Source of the DNA: Antiquaquibacter soli
GTDB lineage: Bacteria; Actinomycetota; Actinomycetes; Actinomycetales; Microbacteriaceae
Assembly: GCF_030580675.1 (NCBI RefSeq)
Contig: NZ_JAUQUB010000001.1
Coordinates: 930,001 to 994,000 of the forward strand
Direction of reading: 5' to 3'
Length of the DNA stretch: 64,000 nt
Shown: piece after piece, positions 29,386 through 37,493 of the stretch
Position numbering within the stretch: position 1 is the stretch's first letter
Layout: every line of letters begins with the position of its first letter
The notes under the pieces: model-generated
What the model was told of the DNA's origin: nothing
The model's database searches: none
What the model saw: only the letters and a program-made list of their open reading frames with translations
Made by a program: the position numbers and the translations under genes

Positions 29386-31343
29386 GCCAGACGCAGAGCG
29401 CTCCGCGCCCGCCGGTCCGTCGGGGGCCCATGGGCGGCGGCCCCATGGGTGGCATGGGCATGCCCGGCGACAAGTCGATGAACTTCCTGCCCTCCGCCAA
29501 GCGGCTGCTCGGCCGACTGCGGCCCTACCGGGCCGGCGTGATCGGCACCCTCGTGCTGTCGGTCCTGAGCGTCGTGTTCTCGGTGATCGGTCCGCGGCTG
29601 CTCGGGGATGCCACGAACATCATCTTCTCTGGTGTCATCTCGAAGCAGCTCCCGGCCGGGCTGACCCGTGAGCAAGTGATCGACCAGCTCCGGGCATCCG
29701 GCGACACCGCGCGAGCGGACCTCCTGAGCGGCATGCAGTTCACGCCGGGCGCGGGGATCGACTTCGACGCGCTCCAGCTCGTGCTCGGGGTCGTCCTCGT
29801 TCTCTATGTGCTCGCGTCGGTCTTCGGCTGGCTGCAGGGGTTCGTGCTCAACGGCATCGTGCAGCGGACGGTCTACCGACTGCGCGCCGAGGTCGAGGAC
29901 AAGATCAACGCGCTGCCGCTCAGCTACTTCGACCGCATGCCGCGCGGTGAGCTGCTGAGCCGGGTCACGAACGACGTCGACAACATCGGCCAGAGCATGC
30001 AGCAGACGCTGAGCCAGCTCGTGACCTCGCTGCTGACCGTCGTGGGCGTGCTCGCCATGATGTTCTGGCTCTCGCCCCTCCTGGCTGTCATCGCACTCAT
30101 CACGATCCCGCTCACTCTCGTCATCACGACGCTCATCGCCAAGCGCTCCCAGAAGCTCTTCATCGCGCAGTGGACCCACACCGGCCAACTGAACGCGCAG
30201 ATCGAGGAGGCCTACTCGGGGCACGCCCTCGTCAAGGTGTTCGGGCGGCACCGGGAGGTGGAGGAGCGATTCGCGGAGAAGAACGAGGAGCTGTTCCGGG
30301 CGAGCTTCGGCGCCCAGTTCGTGAGCGGCATCATCATGCCGGCCATGATGTTCGTCGGCAATCTCGTCTATGTGGCGATCGCGGTCGTCGGCGGGCTGCT
30401 CGTCGCGGGCGGCGGGATGACCCTCGGCGCCGTTCAGGCGTTCATCCAGTACTCCCGCCAGTTCACGCAGCCGCTCAGCCAGCTCGGATCGATGGCGAAC
30501 CTCCTGCAATCGGGCGTCGCCTCCGCGGAGCGCGTGTTCGAGCTCTTGGATGCGCCGGAGCAGTCTCCCGACCCGAGCCCGGCCGTCAGCCCGGAGTCGG
30601 TGACGGGGCGCATCGCGTTCGAGGACGTCTCGTTCCGCTACGAGGAGGAGAAGCCGCTCATCGACTCGCTGTCGCTCGTGGCCGAGCCGGGTCAGACGGT
30701 TGCCATCGTGGGCCCGACGGGCGCCGGCAAGACGACGCTCGTGAACCTCATGATGCGGTTCTACGAGCTCGACAGCGGACGCATCACGCTCGACGGCGTC
30801 GACGTCGCGGGAATGACTCGCGACGACTTGCGCTCGAGGATGGGAATGGTGCTCCAGGACACCTGGCTGTTCGCCGGCACCATCCGCGACAACATCGCGT
30901 ACGGCCGACCGGATGCCTCGGAGGAGGAGATCCTCGAGGCTGCGCGGGCGACCTACGTCGACCGCTTCGTGCACTCCCTGCCCGACGGGTACGACACCCT
31001 CCTCGACGACGAGGGCGCCAACGTGAGCGCGGGGGAGAAGCAGCTCCTCACGATCGCGCGGGCCTTCCTCGCGAAGCCGAGCGTGCTCATCCTCGACGAG
31101 GCGACGAGCTCGGTGGACACGCGCACCGAGGTGCTCGTGCAGCAGGCGATGACCGCGCTGCGCGCCGATCGAACGAGCTTCGTGATCGCACACCGGCTCT
31201 CCACCATTCGTGACGCCGACCTCATCCTCGTGATGGAGGCGGGGAGGATCGTGGAGAAAGGCACGCACGAGGAGCTGCTCGCGGCGCGCGGCGCCTACTT
31301 CGAGCTCTACACGGCGCAGTTCGCGGCGGCGATCGAGGAGTGA
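29382..31343 (+). CDS. ABC exporter half-transporter, catalytic partner subunit
   Basis: The protein has 653 residues. A Gly/Met-rich N-terminus (RGPMGGGPMGGMGMPG) precedes six membrane helices, with an insertion of about 50 residues after the first helix typical of the longer partner. The ATPase has Walker A GPTGAGKTTLV and a consensus Walker B with Glu (LILDEATSS), but a deviant signature VSAGEKQLL. This complements the upstream subunit: one composite ATP site is consensus, the other degenerate. ATG 29382 overlaps the upstream stop. Transcription ends at the strong terminator 10 bases later. Confidence 0.92.
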   Translation: MSQTQSAPRPPVRRGPMGGGPMGGMGMPGDKSMNFLPSAKRLLGRLRPYRAGVIGTLVLSVLSVVFSVIGPRLLGDATNIIFSGVISKQLPAGLTREQVIDQLRASGDTARADLLSGMQFTPGAGIDFDALQLVLGVVLVLYVLASVFGWLQGFVLNGIVQRTVYRLRAEVEDKINALPLSYFDRMPRGELLSRVTNDVDNIGQSMQQTLSQLVTSLLTVVGVLAMMFWLSPLLAVIALITIPLTLVITTLIAKRSQKLFIAQWTHTGQLNAQIEEAYSGHALVKVFGRHREVEERFAEKNEELFRASFGAQFVSGIIMPAMMFVGNLVYVAIAVVGGLLVAGGGMTLGAVQAFIQYSRQFTQPLSQLGSMANLLQSGVASAERVFELLDAPEQSPDPSPAVSPESVTGRIAFEDVSFRYEEEKPLIDSLSLVAEPGQTVAIVGPTGAGKTTLVNLMMRFYELDSGRITLDGVDVAGMTRDDLRSRMGMVLQDTWLFAGTIRDNIAYGRPDASEEEILEAARATYVDRFVHSLPDGYDTLLDDEGANVSAGEKQLLTIARAFLAKPSVLILDEATSSVDTRTEVLVQQAMTALRADRTSFVIAHRLSTIRDADLILVMEAGRIVEKGTHEELLAARGAYFELYTAQFAAAIEE

Positions 31344-31352
31344 GACGGGCGA

Positions 31353-31383
31353 CGGCGGGGTCGGGCATCCCGACCCCGCCGTT
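31353..31383. terminator. Bidirectional terminator hairpin
   Basis: A perfect 14-base inverted repeat, ACGGCGGGGTCGGG and its complement, with a CAT loop. It lies in the 48-base gap between the convergent ABC exporter and yceI genes, so it can end transcription from both sides. There is no long U-tract, as is common in high-GC actinobacteria. Confidence 0.9.
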
Positions 31384-31391
31384 CGGTGGTT

Positions 31392-31949
31392 CTACTTCTG
31401 GAGCACGACCTGCAGGTCGAGCGTGATCGTCACGTCGTCGCCGAGCGTCATGCCGCCGGCCTCAAGGGCGTTGTTCCAGCTCACCCCGAAGTCGTGGCGG
31501 TTGATCTTGGTGGTCGCCGTCGCTCCGGCGCGCGTGTTGCCGTAGCCGTCGACGATCAGGCCGCCGAACTCGCCCTTCAGCACGACGCTCTTCGTCACCC
31601 CGCGCATGGTGAGGTCGCCGGTGACGCTGAAGTCGTCCGGCTCGCCGTCGAACGACGTGGAGCGGAACGTCATCGTCGGGTGCTCGTCGACGAGGAAGAA
31701 GTCGCTCGTGCGCAGGTGCTGGTCGCGCGCCTCGACGCCGGTGTTGACGGAGGAGACGTCGATCGAGGCCTCGATCGTGGAGTCGTGCGGGTCCTCGGCG
31801 GTGACGATCGTCACGTCGAAAGTCTCGAAGGTGCCGCGCACCTTGCTGATCATGAGGTGCTTCACGGTGAAGGAGACCTCGGAGTGCGTGGGGTCGAGCT
31901 TCCAGGTGCCGACGATGTAGTCCGGGTGGATGCTGGTCGATGTAGTCAT
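31392..31949 (-). CDS. YceI family lipid/isoprenoid-binding protein
   Basis: The protein has 185 residues, a YceI-type lipocalin-like beta barrel. Family hallmarks are GTWKLDPTHSEVSFTVKHLM near the N-terminus, VRGTFETFD, and FLVDEHPTMTF. Relatives bind polyisoprenoids; there is no signal peptide, so this copy is probably cytoplasmic. An in-frame ATG at 31967 would add six residues and lies only about four bases from a predicted transcription start; 31949 has GGAG but very close, so the start is uncertain. A dyad operator overlaps its promoter. Confidence 0.9.
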   Translation of the reverse strand: MTTSTSIHPDYIVGTWKLDPTHSEVSFTVKHLMISKVRGTFETFDVTIVTAEDPHDSTIEASIDVSSVNTGVEARDQHLRTSDFFLVDEHPTMTFRSTSFDGEPDDFSVTGDLTMRGVTKSVVLKGEFGGLIVDGYGNTRAGATATTKINRHDFGVSWNNALEAGGMTLGDDVTITLDLQVVLQK

Positions 31950-31977
31950 AACTCCATGCAAGCGCATCGAGCTCGAG

Positions 31978-32010
31978 ATCATTCCGGATTTAGTGGACTT
32001 GTCACCTAAA
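31978..32010 (-). promoter_or_regulatory. yceI promoter with an overlapping dyad operator
   Basis: On the minus strand, GTGACA (32005-32000) and AATGAT (31983-31978) form a promoter with a 16-base spacer. The -35 lies inside an AT-rich dyad at 31989-32010: arms TTTAGTGGAC and GTCACCTAAA, complementary at eight of ten positions, with a TT spacer. The size and form suggest a MarR- or TetR-type repressor. No MarR gene is present in the window. Confidence 0.6.
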
Positions 32011-32022
32011 TTTACGAGCCCG

Positions 32023-32664
32023 TTACATTCCGCCGAGATCGACGACTCCCGATGAGAGCGCGACGAGCGCCTCGCGGTCCTCGAAGTAGCGTGCGTAGTG
32101 CGCCTCGAGCTCGGGGGAGATTTGCGAGAACTCACTGCCCACGAACGAATGCAGCTCGTTCGTCCGCTCGCCCGGCTCGATCTGGGCGTACTGCGCCATG
32201 AGTGCGATCCACTCGGGATCGTCGGCCCGCTTCGCGGCCTCGGCCTCGAGGAGCGGCTCGAGGGCATTCTGCTCTGCGTCGCTCAGGCGGTCCCACACCG
32301 CGTGCAGAAGCTCGTGGGCAGCGGTGACCTGCTCGACGTTCTCGAATCCAGGGCCCAGGTCGTACAGGAATATCGTGCGGAAGTCCGGGCGGTAGCAGCC
32401 GATCGCCCCGACGGACTGCTCGATCCCGCACTGGGCGTCGAACTCGGCGGCGTCGGCGATCATGGGGCGGCTCGCGAAGAACAGGAACCGGCCCTCCTCG
32501 GTCATGGTCGTGGCCTCCGCATAGCCCTCGATGGTCGGCGACGGCGAGTACTGCCAGACGGCGACCTGGTCCATGATGCGGTTCGTGTTCGACACGGCCC
32601 AGATCGCGACGAGCACTCCGATGATCGCGAGGGCGGTCATCCCCGCCCTCCGCAGCATCCGCAC
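32023..32664 (-). CDS. Membrane-anchored putative zinc metallopeptidase-like protein
   Basis: The protein has 213 residues. One N-terminal membrane segment (about 9-26) is followed by an extracytoplasmic domain. A zincin motif HELLH is at residues 117-121 (AAHELLHAVWDRL), and acidic residues about 50 positions later (NELHSFVGSEF, Glu170 and Glu178) could supply the third ligand. I do not recognise a named family, and activity is unproven. GTG 32664 lies seven bases after a TAGGTT sequence that may be a -10 box, suggesting a leaderless message. Neighbours are yceI and the polyamine-catabolism genes. Confidence 0.7.
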   Translation of the reverse strand: MRMLRRAGMTALAIIGVLVAIWAVSNTNRIMDQVAVWQYSPSPTIEGYAEATTMTEEGRFLFFASRPMIADAAEFDAQCGIEQSVGAIGCYRPDFRTIFLYDLGPGFENVEQVTAAHELLHAVWDRLSDAEQNALEPLLEAEAAKRADDPEWIALMAQYAQIEPGERTNELHSFVGSEFSQISPELEAHYARYFEDREALVALSSGVVDLGGM

Positions 32665-32691
32665 GACGTCGAACCTAGCCCAGCCGCGGTG

Positions 32692-34062
32692 CTAGTGGCC
32701 CACGAGCGGGCCCATCACGCGCGCCGCGAGGGACGCCCGGCCGGTGACTCGCTCCTCGAGGTCCGCCGCGCTCATCGCGAGCAGGCCCGCGTTCGATCCG
32801 ACGAATCGGAGCGGCTCCGGCTCCCAGTCGGGAGAGCGGTGGTTCACCCAAGGCAGCCGGACGAGATCGGAGTCCGTGCCGGTGACGAGGTCGGCGATCG
32901 TGCGACCGGCGAGGTTGGTGGTGCTGAGGCCGTCGCCGACGTATCCGCCCGCGCTCGCGAGCCCCGAGCGGGGGTCGAACGACACGCTCGCGTGCCAATC
33001 ACGCGGCACGCCCAGCGGCCCGCCCCAGCGGTGCGTCACGGCGGCATCCCCGATCACGGGGAAGAGCTCGCCGAGCGTGCGGCGCAGGTGGTCGAAGACC
33101 GCGGGGACGCGGTCGTACTCCGGCCGGATCGCGCTGCCCCAGTGATAGCGGGCACCCCGGCCGCCGAACGCGAACCGGTCGTCAGCCGTGCGTTGGCCGT
33201 AGATCAGCAGGTGGCGGTAGTCGGTGAAGGTCTGGCCGTGCTCGAGGCCGATCTCGTCCCAGACCTCGGCCGGGAGCGGCTCGGTCGCGATCATGAGCGA
33301 GTAGAGCGGCAGGATGCGGCGGCGCAGCTGCGGGAGCGCGGCACCGTAGCCCTCGAGAGCCGACACCACGATCGGAGCCCGCACCTCCCCGAGGGCTGTG
33401 CGCACCCGGCCGGATTCGAACGACAGCACCTCCGTGCCCTCGTAGATCAGCACCCCGCGCGACTCGAGCGCCCGCGCTAGCCCGCGGACGAGCCGGGCGG
33501 GGTGGATGCGAGCGCACGCGGGGTCGAAGCTCGCCCCGAGCGCTCCCGCCGCCCGGACCCGCTCCGCGCCCCACAGCTCGAGCTCGTCGACGCCGTACCG
33601 CTCGGCGTCCGCGACGTCGGCGCGCGCCGAGCGCAGCTGCACCTCGGATCGAGCGAACGCGACAGTTCCGCCCTTGCGGTAGTGGATGTCGAGGCCCGCG
33701 GCGTCGGCGGCGCGGCCGACCTCGTCGACGGTGCCGATCATGGCCCGTCGGAGGGCGAGCGCGGCATCCCGACCGTGGGCCCGCTCGAGCGAGGCGGTCG
33801 ATCGCGGGAACAGCGCACTGCACCAGCCCCCGTTGCGCCCGGAGGCGCCGAAGCCGGCGATGTCCTTCTCGAGTACGACGATGCGCAGCGCCGGGTCGCG
33901 ATCCAGGAGGTACCAGGCGGTCCACAGCCCCGTGAGGCCACCTCCGACGATCGCGACGTCCGCATCGCGGTCTCCGGGGAGGGCGGCTCGCGGGCTCAGG
34001 TCGTCAGCGACGGTGTCGTGCCAGAACGAGAGCCCGCGATAGTCCGCTACAGCCGCGACCAT
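32692..34062 (-). CDS. FAD-dependent amine oxidoreductase (DAO/PuuB family)
   Basis: The protein has 456 residues of the D-amino acid oxidase/glycine oxidase superfamily. The FAD-binding Rossmann loop is DVAIVGGGLTGLWTAWYL near residue 35, followed by SGRNGGWCSALFPRS and a C-terminal GGYVGDGLSTTNLAGRTIADL. The closest well-known relative in form is gamma-glutamylputrescine oxidase PuuB. It overlaps the aminotransferase stop by 16 bases and lies near an aminoaldehyde dehydrogenase, so oxidation of a polyamine or derived amine is inferred. It is the last gene of the minus-strand aminotransferase operon. Confidence 0.85.
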   Translation of the reverse strand: MVAAVADYRGLSFWHDTVADDLSPRAALPGDRDADVAIVGGGLTGLWTAWYLLDRDPALRIVVLEKDIAGFGASGRNGGWCSALFPRSTASLERAHGRDAALALRRAMIGTVDEVGRAADAAGLDIHYRKGGTVAFARSEVQLRSARADVADAERYGVDELELWGAERVRAAGALGASFDPACARIHPARLVRGLARALESRGVLIYEGTEVLSFESGRVRTALGEVRAPIVVSALEGYGAALPQLRRRILPLYSLMIATEPLPAEVWDEIGLEHGQTFTDYRHLLIYGQRTADDRFAFGGRGARYHWGSAIRPEYDRVPAVFDHLRRTLGELFPVIGDAAVTHRWGGPLGVPRDWHASVSFDPRSGLASAGGYVGDGLSTTNLAGRTIADLVTGTDSDLVRLPWVNHRSPDWEPEPLRFVGSNAGLLAMSAADLEERVTGRASLAARVMGPLVGH

Positions 34063-35429
34063 GCCTCGGTGAGCACTCCGCGGAGGATCGACTCGATCTC
34101 GTCGAACTCGCTCTGGCCGATCGTCAGCGGCGGAGCGAGTTGGATGACGGGGTCGCCACGGTCATCGGCACGGCAGTACAGCCCCGCGTCGTAGAGCGCC
34201 TTGGAGAGGAAGCCGCGCAGCAGCCGCTCGGACTCGTCGTCGTCGAAGGTCTCCTTCGTCGCCTTGTCCTTCACGAGCTCGATGCCGAAGAAGTAGCCGT
34301 CGCCGCGGACGTTGCCGACGATCGGGAGGTCGTTCAGCCGCTCGAGCGTCTGGCGGAACAGCGGCGAGTTCTCGCGGACCCGCGCGTTGAGCCCCTCCTC
34401 CTCGAAGATGTCCAGGTTGGCGAGCGCGACAGCGGATGACACGGGGTGACCGCCGAACGTGTAGCCGTGGTAGAACGACGTCTGACCGTGCTTGAACGGC
34501 TCGTAGACCTTCTCGGAGACGATCGTCGCGCCGATGGGGGAGTAGCCGCTCGTCATGCCCTTCGCGCACGTGATCATGTCCGGCTCGTAGCCGTACGTGT
34601 CGCACGCGAACATGTTCCCGATTCGGCCGAAGGCGCAGATGACCTCGTCGCTGACGAGGAGCACGTCGTACTGGTCGCAGATCTCGCGCACCCGCTGGAA
34701 GTAGCCAGGAGGCGGCGGGAAGCAGCCGCCGGAGTTCTGCACGGGCTCGAGGAAGACGGCCGCGACGGTGTCGGGGCCTTCGAACAGGATCATCTCCTCG
34801 ATGCGGTTCGCCGCCCAGAGGCCGAACTCCTCCTCGGTGCCGGTGAAGCCCATCTCCTCGGCGCGGTAATAGTTGGTGTTCGGCACGCGGAAGCCGCCCG
34901 GGGTGAGGGGCTCGAACATCTGCTTCATCGCCGGGATGCCGGTGATCGCCAGCGCCCCCTGCGGAGTGCCGTGGTACGCGATCGCGCGGGAGATGACCTT
35001 GTGCTTCGTGGGCTTGCCCTGCAGCTTCCAGTAGTACTTCGCGAGCTTGAAGGCGGTCTCGACGGCCTCCCCGCCGCCGGTGGAGAAGAACACGCGGTTG
35101 AGGTCGCCGGGGGCGTAGTCGGCGAGCCGGTCGGCGAGCTCGATGGCGTTCGGGTGCGCGTACGACCAGATGGGGAAGAACGCGAGCTCCTCCGCCTGCT
35201 TGGCCGCGACCTCGGCGAGGCGCTTGCGGCCGTGGCCGGCGTTGACGACGAACAGGCCGCTCAGGCCGTCGATGTACTTCTTGCCCGTCGAGTCCCAGAT
35301 GTGGTGGCCCTCGCCCTTGACGATGATGGGCACGCCGTGGCCATCCTCCATCACAGATTGGCGGGCGAAGTGCATCCACAGATGGTCCTTGGCCTTCTGC
35401 TGGAGGTCTGCCTCGATGAATTCGGACAC
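34047..35429 (-). CDS. Class III omega-aminotransferase, probably putrescine/polyamine
   Basis: The protein has 460 residues, a PLP fold type I enzyme. The N-terminal MHFARQ segment, the FFSTGGGEAVETAFKLA motif, LVSDEVICAFGRIGNMF, and the PLP lysine in ITCAKGMTSGYSPIGA are typical of omega-aminotransferases that use putrescine, beta-alanine or diamines with pyruvate. Specificity is inferred from the adjacent amine oxidase, Lrp regulator and aminobutyraldehyde dehydrogenase. It starts 21 bases after the Lrp gene stop and overlaps the oxidase gene, so the three probably form one minus-strand operon. Confidence 0.9.
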   Translation of the reverse strand: MSEFIEADLQQKAKDHLWMHFARQSVMEDGHGVPIIVKGEGHHIWDSTGKKYIDGLSGLFVVNAGHGRKRLAEVAAKQAEELAFFPIWSYAHPNAIELADRLADYAPGDLNRVFFSTGGGEAVETAFKLAKYYWKLQGKPTKHKVISRAIAYHGTPQGALAITGIPAMKQMFEPLTPGGFRVPNTNYYRAEEMGFTGTEEEFGLWAANRIEEMILFEGPDTVAAVFLEPVQNSGGCFPPPPGYFQRVREICDQYDVLLVSDEVICAFGRIGNMFACDTYGYEPDMITCAKGMTSGYSPIGATIVSEKVYEPFKHGQTSFYHGYTFGGHPVSSAVALANLDIFEEEGLNARVRENSPLFRQTLERLNDLPIVGNVRGDGYFFGIELVKDKATKETFDDDESERLLRGFLSKALYDAGLYCRADDRGDPVIQLAPPLTIGQSEFDEIESILRGVLTEAWSRL

Positions 35430-35450
35430 GGTCTATCACTCTTCCTTGGT

Positions 35451-35933
35451 TTAGCGAGTTCCCCAGTTGTAGAACTGCTTGTGAAGGCGCAGGTAGACGA
35501 AGGTCTCCGTCGACTGCACGCCCTCGATGGCCCTGATCTGCTTGTTGAGCAAGTCGATCAGGTCGTCGTCGTTCTCGCAGACCACCTCTGCGAGGATGTC
35601 GAAGCTGCCCGCCGTGAGCACCACGTAGTCGACGGCGGGGATGCGGCCGAGACGCTCCGCGACGACGGTCGTGTCGCCGGCGACACGAACGCCGATCATC
35701 GCCTGGCGGTAGAAGCCGAGCTGCATGGGGTCGGTCACCGCGACGACCTGCATCACGCCCGAGTCGGTGAGCTTCTGCACCCGCTGCCGTACGGCCGCCT
35801 CGCTCAAGCCCACGGCCTTGCCGATCTCGGCGTACGATCGCCGCCCGTCGCCTTGGAGCTGCTCGATGATGGCTTTCGAGACGTCGTCGAGCTGCACCGG
35901 CTTGGCTCCGGGCTGGCGAGCGGAGGGACTCAT
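35451..35933 (-). CDS. Lrp/AsnC family transcriptional regulator
   Basis: The protein has 160 residues. The N-terminal helix-turn-helix (SKAIIEQLQGDGRRSYAEIG, then VGLSEAAVRQRVQKL) and the C-terminal RAM ligand domain (AMIGVRVAGD, VDYVVLTAGSFDILAEVVCE) are clear. It opens the operon with the aminotransferase and oxidase and is divergent from the aldehyde dehydrogenase, so it probably controls both sides in response to an amino acid or polyamine product. ATG 35933 sits seven bases after a -10 box, suggesting a leaderless message. Confidence 0.92.
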   Translation of the reverse strand: MSPSARQPGAKPVQLDDVSKAIIEQLQGDGRRSYAEIGKAVGLSEAAVRQRVQKLTDSGVMQVVAVTDPMQLGFYRQAMIGVRVAGDTTVVAERLGRIPAVDYVVLTAGSFDILAEVVCENDDDLIDLLNKQIRAIEGVQSTETFVYLRLHKQFYNWGTR

Positions 35934-35939
35934 AGCTCG

Positions 35940-35968
35940 ATTCTGTCAGTCGATGAGACCGCTCACAA
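35940..35968 (-). promoter_or_regulatory. Promoter of the Lrp-aminotransferase-oxidase operon
   Basis: Minus-strand TTGTGA (35968-35963) and CAGAAT (35945-35940) are spaced by 17 bases. Six bases separate the -10 from the ATG of the Lrp gene, predicting a leaderless transcript. It lies in the 123-base divergent region shared with the aldehyde dehydrogenase. Confidence 0.5.
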
Positions 35969-36044
35969 GCGAATCCGCACTTCCGAGCACCCTGGACTGA
36001 CGAAATCGACAGCCGGGAGGGTGGAAGACCCCGCGGCGGGCGGC

Positions 36045-36050
36045 TAAGTT
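36045..36050 (+). promoter_or_regulatory. -10 box (TAAGTT) of the aminoaldehyde dehydrogenase gene
   Basis: TAAGTT is followed by six bases and then ATG 36057, again placing transcription start at the start codon. The -35 is poor, as expected if an activator or the divergent Lrp regulator assists. Confidence 0.45.
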
Positions 36051-36056
36051 AGTGCC

Positions 36057-37493
36057 ATGAGCGCTTCGGAGATCAAGAACTTCATCAATGGCCGGTACGT
36101 CGACGCGAAGGGCGACGACAGTTTCGCGGTCATCGATCCCGCCACAGAGGAGACGTACGCGACGTCTCCGGTCTCCGGCCAGGCCGACGTGGATGACGCG
36201 TTCGCGGCCGCCGCCGCGGCCTTCGAGGAGTGGGGCGAGACCACTCCGGCCGAGCGCCAGCTCGCGCTGTTCCGCATCGCCGATGCGATGGAGGCTCGGG
36301 CCGAGGAGTTCGCCGATCTCGAGTCCAAGGACACCGGCAAGCCCCGGGCATCCCTCGTCGACGACGAGATCATGCTCTCCGTCGACCAGATCCGCTTCTT
36401 CGCGGGCGAAGCCCGTCACCTGAGCGGCATGGCCACGGGCGAGTACATGAAGGACCACACCTCGAGCATCCGGCGCGAGCCGATCGGGGTGATCGGGCAG
36501 GTCACACCGTGGAACTATCCCCTCAACATGGCCGTCTGGAAGTTCGCGCCGGCGATCGCCGCGGGCAACACGACCGTGCTCAAGCCGAGCGACACGACGC
36601 CCTCCTCGACGCTCCTGCTCGCCGAGATCGCGGCCGAGTTCCTCCCCGCGGGCGTTCTCAACGTCATCACCGGAGACCGCACGACGGGTGCTCGGATGAT
36701 CGAGCACAAGACCCCCCAGATGGTCTCCATCACCGGCTCTGTCCGTGCGGGCATGGAGGTGGCGAAGGCGGCCTCGAGCGACCTCAAGCGGGTCCACCTC
36801 GAGCTCGGCGGCAAGGCACCTGTCATCGTCTTCGACGACGCCGACATCGAGGCCGCAGTCGAAGGCATCGGCATCGCCGGGTACTTCAACGCGGGCCAGG
36901 ACTGCACCGCGGCGACCCGAGTGCTCGTCCACGAGCGCGTGCACGACGAGTTCGTCGCCGCGATCACGGCGTGGGCGAAGGAGAACGCGAAGACGGGCGC
37001 GCCCGACGAGGACGGCGTCCTCTTCGGTCCGGTCAACAACGCGAATCAGTTCGAGCGCGTCTCCGGCATCATCGACTCGCTCCCCTCGAACGCGACCATC
37101 GAGCTCGGCGGCAAGCGCCAGGGCGACAAGGGCTACTTCATCGAGGCGACCGTCGTGTCCGGTCTCAAGCAGACGGATGACGCCATCCAGAACGAGATCT
37201 TCGGCCCGGTCATCACCGTCCAGAAGTTCACCGACGAGAAGCAGGCCCTCGAGTGGGCGAACGGTGTCAGCTACGGGCTCTCGTCGAGTGTCTGGACGAA
37301 GGACCACGCGCGCGCGATGCGCTTCGCCAAGCACCTGGACTTCGGCTGCGTGTGGATCAACACCCACATCCCTCTCGTCGCCGAGATGCCGCACGGCGGC
37401 TTCAAGCACTCGGGCTACGGCAAGGACCTGTCGAGCTACGGCTTCGAGGACTACACGCGCATCAAGCACGTGATGTCGTTCATCGGTCAGTAG
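36057..37493 (+). CDS. Gamma-aminobutyraldehyde dehydrogenase-like aldehyde dehydrogenase
   Basis: The protein has 478 residues of the NAD(P)-dependent aldehyde dehydrogenase superfamily. The catalytic Cys lies in YFNAGQDCTAATR and the general-base Glu in HLELGGKAPVIVF; the cofactor loop is SITGSVRAGMEVA. The GQDCTA motif is typical of E. coli PatD/YdcW, which converts 4-aminobutyraldehyde to GABA. Together with the divergent aminotransferase and oxidase it completes putrescine to GABA. The 3' end overlaps the convergent MFS gene by 14 bases. Confidence 0.9.
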   Translation: MSASEIKNFINGRYVDAKGDDSFAVIDPATEETYATSPVSGQADVDDAFAAAAAAFEEWGETTPAERQLALFRIADAMEARAEEFADLESKDTGKPRASLVDDEIMLSVDQIRFFAGEARHLSGMATGEYMKDHTSSIRREPIGVIGQVTPWNYPLNMAVWKFAPAIAAGNTTVLKPSDTTPSSTLLLAEIAAEFLPAGVLNVITGDRTTGARMIEHKTPQMVSITGSVRAGMEVAKAASSDLKRVHLELGGKAPVIVFDDADIEAAVEGIGIAGYFNAGQDCTAATRVLVHERVHDEFVAAITAWAKENAKTGAPDEDGVLFGPVNNANQFERVSGIIDSLPSNATIELGGKRQGDKGYFIEATVVSGLKQTDDAIQNEIFGPVITVQKFTDEKQALEWANGVSYGLSSSVWTKDHARAMRFAKHLDFGCVWINTHIPLVAEMPHGGFKHSGYGKDLSSYGFEDYTRIKHVMSFIGQ

